Shown here in pieces: positions 21,908-32,717 of a stretch of 64,000 bases of DNA. Within the stretch, counting starts at the first letter, position 1; every line of letters begins with the position of its first letter. The notes under the pieces were generated by a model. The model had not been told where the DNA came from and did not search any database. It saw nothing but the letters and a program-made list of their open reading frames with translations. Origin of the DNA: Podarcis raffonei (Eukaryota; Chordata; Lepidosauria; Squamata; Lacertidae); assembly GCF_027172205.1 (NCBI RefSeq), contig NC_070607.1:19072069-19136068 (forward strand), given 5' to 3'. A program made the position numbers and the translations under genes.

Positions 21908-22375
21908 TACTACTACTACTACTACTACTACATCTTACTGGATTGCCCCAGCCACTCCGAGCAGCTTCCAACATATATAAAAACATAAAAAAGGTAAAGG
22001 TAAAGGTACCCCTGCCCGTACGGGCCAGTCTTGCCAGACTCTAGGGTTGTGCGCTCATCTCACTCTATAGGCCTGGAGCCAGCGCTGTCCGCAGACACTT
22101 CCGGGTCACGTGGCCAGCGTGACAAGCTGCATCTGGCGAGCCAGCGCAGCACACGGAATGCTGTTTACCTTCCCGCTAGTAAGCAGTCCCTATTTATCTA
22201 CTTGCACCCGGAGGTGCTTTCGAACTGCTAGGTTGGCAGGCGCTGGGACCGAGCAACGGGAGCGCACCTTTCGATCAGCAAGTCCTAGGCGCTGAGGCTT
22301 TAACCCACAGCGCCACCCGCGTCCCATATAAAAACATAGCAAAACATTAAAAAATGTTTTATTGGAGGTCGGATA
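21877..22375 (-). mobile_element. L2 3' end, split by a SINE
   Basis: (ATT)n then (ACT)n tract at 21877-21930, and the complement of the L2 UTR ('gccccagccactccgagcagcttcc'). The copy resumes after the inserted SINE with 'aaaacattaaaaaatg'. It lies tail-to-tail with the plus-strand L2 at 21104-21835, about 40 bp apart. Confidence 0.85.
21988..22325 (-). mobile_element. Sauria SINE inserted in L2
   Basis: Full tail-to-head complement, from GGTAAAGGTAAAGGTACCCC to 'cagcgccacccgcgtccc'. A perfect 13-bp duplication ATATAAAAACATA lies at 21975-21987 and 22326-22338. Body positions differ from the other copies ('cacccggaggtgctttcg'), suggesting another subfamily. Confidence 0.95.
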
Positions 22376-22383
22376 TCTCCATA

Positions 22384-22492
22384 CCCTCCAATATTTCTCC
22401 AGTGAAAACAAGGACGTCTTAACCAAAAGCGGAACATTCCAGGATCAAATCAGAAACTGGGTCGTCCCTGGAAGATAGGGACACTTAAAGGG
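22384..22492 (+). mobile_element. CCCTCCAA-ended MITE
   Basis: 'ccctccaatatttctcc', 'gcggaacattccaggatcaa', 'gatagggacacttaaaggg'. It directly follows the inverted L2, as in the composite described in the findings. Confidence 0.72.
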
Positions 22493-23842
22493 CCTGGGCT
22501 ATCTAAGCTTCCTTTTTAAGCTGCAAAGGGATGCACTCTGCAGAACTCACAAACATAAGGAAGGAAGGATAATATCTAAGAAATATATCCTCTCCTAGCA
22601 TCTATACACATCCTTACAAAGAGGAAGGTTAATACTTCACCTTATCATGCTGATTTTGTATCTGCAGATTAGCGTGAAACTGGGGTGCAAGAGACTTAGG
22701 AGTGAACACATGCAAAAGCCGCACTGAGGAGAAACAGGTTGATTTATCCATTCCTAAATCAGAAGAACCAAATTGTACTTTAGCAGCCGTAACAAATGCA
22801 GTGGGCTCCTGTGTATATCCTAGGCTGCCTCAACAATGACTGCAGCTAGGATGTCTCTCTCCCCCCATTTTCTTGTATTTTCCAGTGCATTTTCTGTTGT
22901 TGCTAGAGGCCTTGAAAAATCTCAGATAATGAAAATCTCTATTCAATACTGCCTGCTGGGCATTTAACAAGGGTTCTTGTAAGAGGGCCCAGAACAAGTA
23001 CGTACATGAATGAAAAGTGCAGGGGCCAAAGCAGCATCACAGGCTGCGAAGTAGCCAACTGAAGGTAGCCAGAGACAAACAGGAACAAGTAGACAATGAC
23101 TCCTAGTGCCTGGAGGCACTGCTTCAAAAGGTGTCAACACCAATTAAATTGTAAAGGCTCTGTCAGCTTCAGAAAACTTACCCAGACAGGGACAAGACAG
23201 GACAGAATCAAAGCACGATTTTGTGTATTTCACAGTACATGAATGTCTTTGTGATCCAGATGAGATCCCCTTAAAAACTGGGCCTCTGTCTGAATGCGAA
23301 AGAGAGCCAGTCTAAGCAGCGAGACGGGTAGATTTCTTAATGAAAACTTGGCCCAACTTTTCCTGGTAATCAGCAATTTAAATGAATGTTGACATCTAAT
23401 TTAGGAGGATAGCAATCCCAGGTAAACTACACCCAAATCCCCAAACTTTAAAGAGGCCCTGTTAAATTTTGATGGTCTTCCAAATGGGACTGCCATGTTT
23501 CATAAGCGTATTTATGAAAAGTCTGGAAGCATTTATCTGTTTTCAAGCATTCACAAAATTCACATTTACGATCAACATTCTCCATATCTGGGACATTGCT
23601 AGCACAACATGTAAGCGACTTCTTTGCCTTCCTTGACCCAAGCAGAGACTGACCAACAAAATAACAGAACTCATCAGAAAAATTGCATCTCTGTGTTTTC
23701 TCACTGAAGCGATTCTCAAGTATTGTGAGTGAAGACTGATTCAGTAGTTAACTTCTCACAGACTATTTCCTCAACAAACAGCAAGCCTGATGTTGACGGA
23801 TCTCTCACATACAGTTACCTACATGGGAAGCAGCAAAGATAC
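22493..23842. other. Unassigned, repeat-poor stretch
   Basis: No mobile element or gene recognised over 1.3 kb. Confidence 0.45.
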
Positions 23843-23990
23843 AATCATAGAATTGTAAAGTTGGAAGGGACCACAAGGCTCATCTAGTCCAACTCCCTGA
23901 ATTGCAGAAATCTTTTGCCCAGCGCGGGGCTCAAACCCACAACCCTATGATTAAGAGTGCGATTCAATTGACTGAGCCAATATCACCCTT
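23843..23990 (-). mobile_element. tRNA-Lys-headed SINE with CR1-like tail
   Basis: On the minus strand the head reads 'ggctcagtcaattgaatcgc', 'ctcttaatcatagggttgtg', 'ggtttgagcccc', as in tRNA-Lys(CTT). The tail is 'ggagttggactagatgagcc', 'cccttccaactttacaattc', 'tatgattgt'. The tail matches that of the tRNA-Ile-headed copy at 8567. Confidence 0.82.
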
Positions 23991-24214
23991 CAGTTCTATA
24001 CTGTCCTTGGGATAGGCACTATGAACGCAATTAAGTTGCTGATGTGATATGCATCAGCTGTGAAAAAGGTGAATTCCATGCTAAAGGTCATTAGGAAGTA
24101 ACTGAAAATATTTTTTTTTAAATTAATTACATCACACTTCCTCCTATACCCTAATGCCATTCCTTGTGTCGTGAACCACCCTGAGACCTACAAATTTAAT
24201 ATATAATTGAGTGA
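23991..24214. other. Unassigned; possible LINE tail
   Basis: 'gaaccaccctgagacctacaaatttaatatata' near 24172-24205 resembles a decayed LINE 3' end. Confidence 0.35.
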
Positions 24215-25270
24215 AAGCGACAATGATCCACTGGGCAAGAGATGTGGGATATAATATAGAACTGTCTTCATGGGAGAAGTTGTGGAAGAGTAATCTAAGA
24301 TTTACAGCTTGTTGGACTTTAAAAGGAAGCTACGCGAAGATGATTTATAGATGGTATTTAACACCAGATAGGTTAGCCAAAATGTATGAAACTAAGTCAA
24401 GTAGGTGTTGGAAGTGTAAAATCTGGTGGGCTTGCAAAAAAGCTAAAGGCTATTGGGAAATGATATATAATGAGATTAAAAAGATGTTTAAGTTGATGAT
24501 TCCCAAGAAACCTGGAGCTTTTCTTTTAGGAATTTAGCTAACGATGTTCCAAAAGAGCTGCTTAACTTACATATTTATACAACGACAGCAGCATGAATAT
24601 TGTAAAGGGGAACCTCATGTTACGTACCGTCCTCCTTGCGAACGCTGCGGATTACGAGATCCACTAACCCGGAAGTAAATGTCCCTTGTTGCGAACTTTG
24701 CCCCAGGATACGAGCAGAAGTCATGCGCCGGCAGCACGGCAGCAGCGGGAGGAGCCATTAGCGAAAGCACACCTCATGTTACGAGCGGTTTCGGGTTACA
24801 AATGGACCTCCGGAACAGATTACGTTCATAACCAGAGGTCCCACTGTATGCCCAAAGATGGAAAGAAGGTGATGTTCCAGCAAAGATTGGCTTTTGAAAA
24901 AGATGGAGTATGGAACTGGCAAGATTAACAGCAAAGGTCAGATACCAAAACGACAGAAAATTCACTGAGGACTGGAAACTTGTCATTGAGTATTGAAAGA
25001 ACTGCTCTAGTGAGATGAAAAGGCAAATAGGATTTGTAAGATGCGAACAGAGTGAATTATTAAGATAAATAGGTTAACTTGGATGTATTGAATATGCAGC
25101 ATTTAAGGGTAAATATGGAAGCCATGGAAGGGGAGCCATGGAAGGGAAGTCAATTAATAAAGTAACTTGCGGTTTATATTGAAATATGTAAAGATGGTTT
25201 TTGTGTGAAAAATTAATTGATAAGGTTTTTTAATTAAAAAAACCCCAGATTTAATATTTAAATAAATAAA
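24215..25270 (+). mobile_element. L1 LINE 3' part, interrupted by a MITE
   Basis: The frame encodes the L1 ORF2 C-terminal region: MIYRWYLTPDRLAKMY, CWKCK with a CK..GYWEMIYNEIKKMF block, then PKKPGAFLLGI. After the MITE it continues AQRWKEGDVPAKIGF, followed by a frameshift-and-stop-ridden end and an AT-rich 3' UTR ending in AAATA repeats near 25260. Confidence 0.85.
24605..24846. mobile_element. Pogo/Tigger-like MITE inside L1
   Basis: Decayed left end 'ggggaacctcatgttacg'; right end 'aaccagaggtcccactg' followed by TA. It has the family interior 'ccactaacccggaag' and 'gaggagccattagc'. It interrupts the L1 coding frame, so it is younger than that L1. Confidence 0.83.
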
Positions 25271-25302
25271 TAATACAAATCTATGGCACAACCACAGATA
25301 AT

Positions 25303-25681
25303 GGTAAAGGTAAAGAACCCCTGGATGTTTAAGTCCAGTCAAAGGTGATTTTGAGATGCGGGGCTCATCTTGGTTTCAGGTTGAGGGAGCCTGTGTTTAT
25401 CCACAGACAGCTTTCCGGGTCATGTGGCCAGCAGGACTAAACCGCTTCTGGCACAACGGAACACCGTGACGGAAACCAGAGCACATGGAAACACTGTTTA
25501 CCTTCCCGCTGCAGCGGTATCTGTTTATCTACTCACACTGGTATGCTTTCAAACCACTACGTTGGCAGAAGCTGGGGCAGAGCAACGGGAGCTCACTCCG
25601 TCATGGGGATTCGAACCGCCGACCTTCTGATTGGCAAGCCCAAGAAGCTCAGTGTTTAGACCACAGCGCCATCCATGTCCC
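25303..25681 (-). mobile_element. Sauria SINE, diverged subfamily
   Basis: Full-length complement with an extra body segment 'cacaacggaacaccgtgacgg', also present in the copies at 45043-45525. Box B complement 'ggggattcgaaccgccgacc' is intact. Confidence 0.92.
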
Positions 25682-25944
25682 TGGTGCAACCACAACTGGA
25701 ATACTGTGCACAGTATATCCCAAAAATGATATTGTAGAGCTGGGAGAGGTTTGGGAAAGGGCAAATGACTGGAGGGGTGGAACAAATCCCACATGAGGAA
25801 AGGTGGTGGCAATTGGGTATTTTAGTTTAAAGAAAAGGTGACTAACAGGAGACCTTACATATGGTGCAGAGAAGGTGGATAGAGAAAAGTTTCCTGCCCT
25901 GATCTCTCTTTCTCATAACATTATAACTTGTTGGTGTCACACAC
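25682..25944. other. Short unassigned stretch
   Basis: 25683-25870 reads like a decayed CR1 or other LINE segment ('gcaaccacaactggaatactgtgcacagt'). Not assigned. Confidence 0.3.
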
Positions 25945-26660
25945 TCCAACATTTCTCCGATGAAAATAGGGATGTCCTAAATAATAATAATAATAATAAT
26001 AATAATAATTTTATTATTTATACCCGCCCATCTGATTGGCTTTTTATTTTTATACTATTCAGGTCTATACATTTCATTAATTTTACCATCATTTTAACAT
26101 TTCAAAGCTTGACTTCCTTCCCCCTCTTTCAGTACCTTAAATTTATTTTTTAATATCTTCTGCATATCCAAATTCATTGAATTTGGTCATTTAATTATCT
26201 ACTTTAAATATATACTCTTATGAAACTGCAGGTTATGACAATAATCGTGCCAATGTTATTATATGGTTGCAATTTATCTGTAAATATTCAATAAACCATT
26301 TCTGTTCTTTTATAAAAAGTTTGTTATCTTGATTTCATATTCCTCTTGTAAATTTCGCCATTTCTGCATATTCCATTAGTTTTTGTATCCATTCTTGTAT
26401 CCATTGGCTTTCCCCAGCCACTCTGGGTGGCTTCCAACATGTATAAAAATATAATAAAACATTACACCTTAAAAAACTTCCCTATGCAGGGCTGCCTTCA
26501 GATGGCTCAGGAGCCGGATAACTCCATACCCTCCAACATTTCTCTGATGAAAATAGCGACATCCTAAGGAAAAGTGGGGCATTCCAGGTTCAAATCAGAA
26601 ACTGGGATGGCTTCTGTAAACCCAGGACTGTCCCTGGAAAATAGGGGCACTTGGATGGTT
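25945..26660. mobile_element. MITE-L2-MITE composite with nested L1
   Basis: Order: CCCTCCAA-MITE terminal piece (25945-25980), (AAT)n and inverted L2 3' end (25981-26043), nested L1 (26044-26402), rest of the L2 end (26412-26500), and a complete CCCTCCAA MITE (about 26528-26657). Confidence 0.8.
26035..26411 (-). mobile_element. L1 LINE 3' end inserted in L2
   Basis: A perfect 9-bp duplication ATTGGCTTT lies at 26035-26043 and 26403-26411. The minus strand encodes the L1 ORF2 end (WIQKLMEYAEMAKFTRGI) and then an AT-rich 3' UTR. Confidence 0.87.
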
Positions 26661-26715
26661 AGCCATAGACATCCGACAGTCGTTGTGAGAAAAGGATATT
26701 GAACTAGATATGCCA

Positions 26716-27465
26716 ATAATATAATAATAATAATTTATTATTTATACCCTGCCCATCTGGCTGAGTTTCTCCAGCCACTCTGGGCGGCTTCCAATCAAGT
26801 GTTAAAAACAATACAGCATTAAATATTAAAAACTTCCTGATACAGGGCTGCCTTCAGATGTCTTTTAAAAAGAAGATAGCTGCTTATTTCCTTCACATCT
26901 GAAGGGAGGGCGTTCCACAGGGCGGGTGCCACTAGCGAGAAGGCCCTCTGTCTGGTTCCCTGTAACCTCACTTCTTGCAATGAGGGAACCACCAGTTTAG
27001 GGCTTTAAAGGTCAGCACCAACACTTTGAATTCTGCTTGGAAACGTACTGGGAGCCAATGCAGATCTCTCAGGACCGGTGTTATGTGGTCCCGGCAGCCA
27101 CTCCCAGTCACCAGTCTAGCTGCCGCATTCTGGATTAATTGCAGTTTCTGGGTCACCATCAAAGGTAGCCCCACATAGAGCGCATTGGAGTAGTCCAAGC
27201 GGGAGATAACTAGAGCATGCACCACTCTGGCGAGACAGTCTGCAGGCAGGTACGGTCTCAGCCTGCGTACCAGATGGAGCTGGTAGACAGCCGCCCTGGA
27301 CACAGAATTAACCTGCACCTCCATGGACAGCTGTGAGTCCAAAGTGACTCCCAGGCTGCGCACCTGGTCCTTCAGGGGCACAGTTACCCCATTCAGGACC
27401 AGGGAGTCCCCCACACCTGCCTGCCCCCTGTCCCCCCAAAACAGTACTTGGCCTCATTCAGCAGA
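26716..27465 (-). mobile_element. L2-type LINE, ORF2 3' part plus UTR
   Basis: The minus-strand frame has QVRSLGVTLDSQLSMEVQVN, AVYQLHLVRRLRPYLPADCL, ALVISRLDYSNALYVGLPL, LIQNAAARLVTGSGCRDHI and LHWLPVRFQAEFKVLVLTFK. The 3' UTR complement and (AAT)n tail lie at 26716-26760. The first Cys of the usual DYCN motif is Ser here. A deletion removes a block after LTFKALN. Confidence 0.92.
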
Positions 27466-28245
27466 CTCCTCTTACGATCTTTCCATTTTTACTTCTGTCC
27501 CCCCTTTCCACTTTTAGACTCCAAAAGAGATTTCCTGGAGGATATGCAACACAACACCTCTACTCTACGTTCACCTCTAATTTTGGAACACAATTCTTTT
27601 CAGCAACCCTTACAAACAACCCTTTGAGGTAGGTGAGTATGGTTAAACTTCTAAAAGGTCAATTAAAATAGTTCTCTGCTTTTCTCTAATTTCTCATTCC
27701 ACGGGGAGTCACAAATATTTTGTCAAAGCTTTAGATCTTATCCTAGTTAGAATCCTAGAGGCACTATCATAATATGAATTAATAATACATGTACCAGTTT
27801 CTTCTGAATGTAATAACAAGCAAGCCTTTCAAAGCTCTTCATCATTGCGTTCGGGGTTCTCCGTTGGCAGAAAGCTTTGTTGCGTAGGTTTGTCTTATTC
27901 TGCTAATAAGCCCGCATGAATCTGAACATACAACATCTGCATTTAAAAGTCACGTTCCTGCCTGCTAGAAATGTGACAGTGTGACACAAATTTTAAAAAT
28001 AAAATTAAAACCCTGGTTTCCTTTTAGGAGGAAATTCAAAAGAGCTCATTTTCGAGGATGCAATATTTGTTTGCTTGTATGCGTCTCTCTCTGTGTGTTT
28101 GCTAGTAAATGAAACTTGCAGAATTCAGGCATAGACATTTGGTGCTGGTGATACATCTGAAAACGTCCCTTCTGCTCATCTAAGTCTGAAGAAGCAACAG
28201 AGCTCACAGCCAAAGTCCTCTTGAGCTGTTCTGCATGTAAGCATA
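27466..28245. other. Repeat-poor stretch
   Basis: No mobile element seen. It contains AT-rich, evenly composed sequence around 27700-28110 that could be conserved non-coding sequence. Confidence 0.35.
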
Positions 28246-28357
28246 GCAGGGATAGGGAACCTGTGACCTGCCAGATGTTGCTGGACTACAGCCCCCATCA
28301 CCCTTGGCCATTCTGGGAGTTGGAGTTGGGCATTCAGTAACACCTGTAGGTTCCCCA
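28246..28357. mobile_element. hAT-like MITE
   Basis: Inverted ends 'agggatagggaacctgt' and 'acctgtaggttcccc'. The interior 'ccagatgttgctggactaca' and 'attctgggagttggag' is shared with the group at 51968 and 58690. Confidence 0.7.
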
Positions 28358-28373
28358 CAAATTCTTCATCCAT

Positions 28374-28922
28374 TGTTGTTGTTGTTTAGTCGTTTAGTCG
28401 TGTCTGACTCTTCATGACCCCATGGACCAGAGCACGCTAGGCACTCCTGTCTTTCACTGCCTCCCACAGTTTGATCAGACTCATGCTGGTAGCTTCAAGA
28501 ACACTGTCCAACCATCTCGTCCCCTGTCGTCCCCTTCTTCTTGTGCCCTCAATCTTTCCCAACATCAGGGTCTTTTCCAGGGAGTCTTCTCTTCTCATGA
28601 GGTGGCCAAAGTATTGGAGCCTCAGCTTCACGATCTGTCCTTCCAGTGAGCACTCAGGGCTGATTTCCTTAAGAATGGATGCATTTGATCTTCTTGCAGT
28701 CTATGGGACTCTCAAGAGTCTCCTCCAGCACCATAATTCAAACGCATCAATTCTTCGGCCATCAGCCTTCTTTATGGTCCAGCTCTCACTTCCGTACATC
28801 ACTACTGGGAAAACCATAGCTTTACCTATACGGACCTTTGTTGGCAAGGTGATGTCTCTGCTTTTTGAGATGCTGTCTAGGTTTGTCATTGCTTTTCTCC
28901 CAAGAAGCAGGTGTCTTTTAAT
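28374..28922 (-). mobile_element. BovB (RTE) LINE, longest copy here
   Basis: A perfect 12-bp duplication TTCTTCATCCAT lies at 28362-28373 and 28923-28934. It reaches further 5' than the other copies, encoding KVRIGKAMVFPVVMYGSESW upstream of the common C-terminal block, and starts at the (GTT)n tail. It is broken by a small number of stops. Confidence 0.96.
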
Positions 28923-29030
28923 TTCTTCATCCATGGAATAAAGTAAACAGACAAGAGTGTGTGATGAGTCGAGCGCCCTTGCTCTGCTCCCGTCCCCTGT
29001 CATTGTTCCCTTTGCCCTCCACAATATCAT

Positions 29031-29092
29031 ACTCCAACATTTCTCCAATGAAAATAGGGACACCTTATTTAATCCTCATCCTCATGATAATG

Positions 29093-29136
<44 letters not shown>

Positions 29137-29678
29137 TATACCCTGCCCATCTGCCCGGGTTGCCCCACCCACTCGGGGTGGCGTCCAACATATATAAAAA
29201 GATAATAAAACATTGAACATTTAAAAACTTCCCAATACAGTGGTACCTCGGTTTTTGAACGTAATCTGTTTTGGAACACCGTTTAAGTTCCAAAACATTC
29301 AAAAACCAAAACCCCAATAGCTGAAAGCTACGCCTCTGGATCTTGCACTCAGTGGAAGCCGCGTGGCATGTTCGACTTCCGAAGCGTGTTCGAAAACTGA
29401 AGCATTTACTTACAGGTTTACGGTGTTTGAAAACCGAAACATTCGGCTTCTGAGACATTAAAAAAATGAGGTACCACTGTACAGGACTGCCTTCAAATGT
29501 CTAAAGGTTGTACTTCTCTCCTTGACTTGGGGTTTACATAACTCCATACCCTCCAACATTTCTCCGATGAAAATAGGGACGTCCTAAGGAAAAGCAGGAC
29601 ATTCTGGAATCAAATCAGAAACCAGGATGGCTTTTGTAAATCTGGGACTGTCCCTGGAAAATCAAGACTCTTGGAGGG
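29031..29678. mobile_element. MITE-L2-MITE composite with nested Tigger-like MITE
   Basis: MITE terminal piece (29031-29068), (ATA)n and inverted L2 3' end (29070-29237), inserted MITE (29238-29479), end of the L2 piece (29482-29530), and a complete CCCTCCAA MITE (29549-29678). Confidence 0.82.
29238..29479. mobile_element. Pogo/Tigger-like MITE, CTCGGTTTTTGAACG subfamily
   Basis: Ends CAGTGGTACCTCGGTTTTTG and AATGAGGTACCACTG with TA on both sides. The interior repeats 'gaaaaccgaaac' and 'ttccgaagcgtgttcg'. Confidence 0.9.
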
Positions 29679-30083
29679 TCTGCAAGATGTAGGGCAAGTT
29701 TCTGAATCTGGGAGCATCCAGTATTTGGGCGGGGGGCATTTGAGAGAGTTTTAGACCCCTGATTCTCCAGGGTATTGAAAGGGTCAGCCTCCAATTCATG
29801 CAGGGTGATGAGAACAGTTCTGGGGGCAGGAAGGAGGCCCTTTCCCCTGTTCTCCCTGTAGTGACTAGAGTTGAGGGCTGGCCCAAAATTTCTTGGGAAA
29901 TAATTCATCTATCTATCTATGATCTACAGTATCTATATTTGCTTCTGAACCATTGCGGAATTTCCTGTTTGGCAAAATGTTCACCCATCCCCAACTTAAC
30001 CAGCCACAGATAGTGTGGAGAATCTTGGGAGGCCATTTTGCCCAGCGCTTTCTGAGACATGAATAAAGGAAACCCCAGTGTGT
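29679..30083. other. Unassigned stretch
   Basis: A small (ATCT)n is at 29908-29924. No gene seen. Confidence 0.4.
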
Positions 30084-30086
30084 TTC

Positions 30087-30142
<56 letters not shown>
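30084..30142 (+). repeat. (TC)n microsatellite
   Basis: Long CT run with one CCC interruption, followed by a short (GT)n. Confidence 0.97.
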
Positions 30143-30146
<4 letters not shown>

Positions 30147-30164
30147 TGTGTGTTTGTGTAGAGT

Positions 30165-30415
30165 TGCCCACCCTGTGGAACACTCTTCCATCAGATGTCA
30201 AGGAAATAAACATCTATCTGACGTTTAGAAGAAATCTAAAGGCAGCCCTGTACAGGGAGGTTTTTACTGTTTGCAGTTTTTTTTGTATTTTTTAATACTT
30301 TGTTGGAAGTTGCCCAGAGTGGCTGGGCAACCCAGTCAGATGGGTGGCATGATAATAATGATGATAATAATAATAATGATAATGATAACAACAACAACAC
30401 AGTAGCAATGTTTTA
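30165..30415 (+). mobile_element. L2-type LINE 3' end
   Basis: 'caccctgtggaacactcttcc', 'catcagatgtcaagg', 'gcagccctgtacaggga', 'gcccagagtggctgggcaac', then (ATA/ATG)n and (AAC)n tail. Confidence 0.85.
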
Positions 30416-31477
30416 AAAGACAAAAAAGGTTGAAAATAGGGGCCTCCATTTAAAACAAAAAACCTGAGACAGATGTCAGACAATCAAGACTATATCTTTT
30501 TTTAAACAAAACAAAACATGGGCTCATCTTTCAAGAAGCCTGCCCTACAGTCCTTTGTACATGCTCAGGAAAGCTGTCTCTTCATTATGACTTCACACAC
30601 CCCACAATTAAGTACACATTTTCCTGCTGCCAGTGACCTGGCATAGTCTTCTCCATGCTCTTTTCATCACGCGGCAGCAGAGGAAGAATGCCATGTGATT
30701 CTTATTGTGAGCTGAATGTGTGCGGAGGGAATGCTTTGCAAAACATACTGGTTTTCTAGGTAATTCCCCCTTGAGTGCGGTCCTTGGTAACATTAACAAA
30801 AGGCCTTTTTAGAAAGCAGAATAAATTGGGACAGACCCGCGATGTGGGAAGAATAGCCCCGCATTTCGTCTGAGAGCCCTCTCCACCCCACCCCAGAGAA
30901 ACAGCTACCATTTAGAGTTTTGTACATCGTTGCCTGGAAAGGGGAGGGGAGTAGAGTGGAGAGAGGGACATGAAATGCATAGACAGAAATATTCTCCCTC
31001 TATATCCCCCTGATTTCATTCCTCCTTAAATCAGAAACAACCTCTCCCCAGCCCCTGATATAGCATTAATGCTTTTCCTAGCTTGGCAACCCTGAAACAA
31101 TAGCAGGTATGGCCCATGCAAATATTTTACCCTTCATTAAAAAGAAAACGGAAAGTCGGTTACTGGATTGTGGCTCTCCATGGTTACCTGTCATTCAAAG
31201 AAATCTAGCTCTGAAGAATGCTAATTGGCCGTGTTAAAGCTGCGGGTAATTGAACTGTGGTGATAGGTTGCAGAAAAGAACGCTTTGGATTTTTCACAAT
31301 GTGGACTTTTCTTGCAGTCATCCCACTACAGTTGACCAAAGCGATGGGTGGTGTGTGGTGTGGAGGAGACAGAGAAATTCTGCTGGGCCTATCACTTTTC
31401 TCTTCTACTTCAAAGTTGTGTGTACCAGAACTCTGACTCCCTGAAGACTGGTCGTGTCTTGAGGCCTTTGAAGAAAG
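30416..31477. other. Repeat-poor island, candidate regulatory sequence
   Basis: 1 kb without recognised repeats. 31030-31260 contains an octamer ATGCAAAT (31118-31125), an X-box-like CTCCATGGTTACC and homeobox-like GCTAATTGG. These words are consistent with an enhancer but can occur by chance. Conservation must decide. Confidence 0.35.
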
Positions 31478-31630
31478 GCCATAGCTCAGGGGCTGAGCAC
31501 TAGAAAAGATTCTCTGTCGTGGGCATCTCTAGGTATGGCAGGAAAAGACCCTTGCCGTTACCCCCAAGAGAGCTGTTGATAATCAGCATCAACTATACTG
31601 AGCGTTCAGGGTCTGGCAGCAGATTCTTAT
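31478..31630 (+). mobile_element. tRNA-Ala-type SINE, decayed
   Basis: 'ggccatagctcaggggctgag' (box A region), a degraded box B, then the family body 'gggcatctctaggtatggca', 'aaagacccttgcc', 'agagctgttgat', 'actatactgag', and a 'cttatgttcc' tail. Confidence 0.65.
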
Positions 31631-31668
31631 GTTCCCTGATTTGAGTAAGGGTCCCAGTCTCCCCTCAA

Positions 31669-32027
31669 GGGATGCGGGTGGCGCTGTGGGTTAAACCACA
31701 GAGCCTAGGGCTTGCCGATTAGAAGGTCGGCGGTTCAAATCCCCACAACGGGGTGAGCTCCCGTTGCTCAGTCCCAGCTCCTGCCAACCTAGCAGTTCAA
31801 AAGCACGTCAAAGTGCAAGTAGATAAATAGATACTGCTCTGGCGGGAAGGTAAACGGCGTTTCCGTGTGCTGTGCTGGTTTGCCAGAAGCGGCTTAGTCA
31901 TGCTGGCCACATGACCCGGAAGCTGTATGCCGGCTCCCTCAGCCAATAAAGCGAGATGAGCGCCACAACCCCAGAGTCGGCCACAACTGGACCTAATGGT
32001 CAGGGGTCCCTTTACCTTTACCTTTAT
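31669..32027 (+). mobile_element. Sauria SINE, full length
   Basis: Head GGGATGCGGGTGGCGCTGTG, box B 'ggttcaaatcc', body, and CTTTACCTTTACC tail. Confidence 0.95.
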
Positions 32028-32717
32028 TACAAATAAAAGTGGACGACTGAAGACCGATTCAAATTTTGACTGACAAAACTCCAAGCTGAGCATTTTGAGT
32101 TAGATGCTTTTCAGTTGCCATCTTTCGGCAGGCTTAAGAGATCGTAAGCTGTTAGTCCTGTTGAAATATTTAGGGCTGTATCCGTTTTTTCTTCAAGTGT
32201 CAAGTCATAATGTCTGAACGACGGAATGAGACCCACAGAGAGCATTGTGGGAGATTGCCTTGCCTTCCGAAGCAATTCCTTTCCCTCCAGGGATCTTTTG
32301 CAAGTGGCCTTCCTAGAACTGGGAGCCATGGGGAGGCAGCATGTACTCAAGTGTTATTCGGCAACTTGAGGAGTGAGATGTGTAGAGAAAAGAAAGGGAG
32401 TAAAAAATGTTGAGTACATGGCAAAAAGTAGAGGGACGCTTTACCTCAGTCTGCTAGTCTGGGACTGGAGTAGCTAACGTTGCAAAACCTTTAGGATGAG
32501 AGGAATTCTCACCGTGTATATGGGGTCCAGGCACAGATGGATCCCAATGCAATCAAAAGCTGTGCTGGAGAAGCAATATTCTGTACAGTGAGCTGCCGAC
32601 CTATGCAACGCCACAAACCAGATCAGGTAACACTCAAAGAACTCCCAAAGGTTAGTGAGACATGAATTACCCTTGTGGAAGCCATGCTTTTGCTGCTTCA
32701 CCAAGCCTCCCTCTTCT
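32028..32717. other. Unassigned stretch
   Basis: No gene or repeat recognised. Confidence 0.4.
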
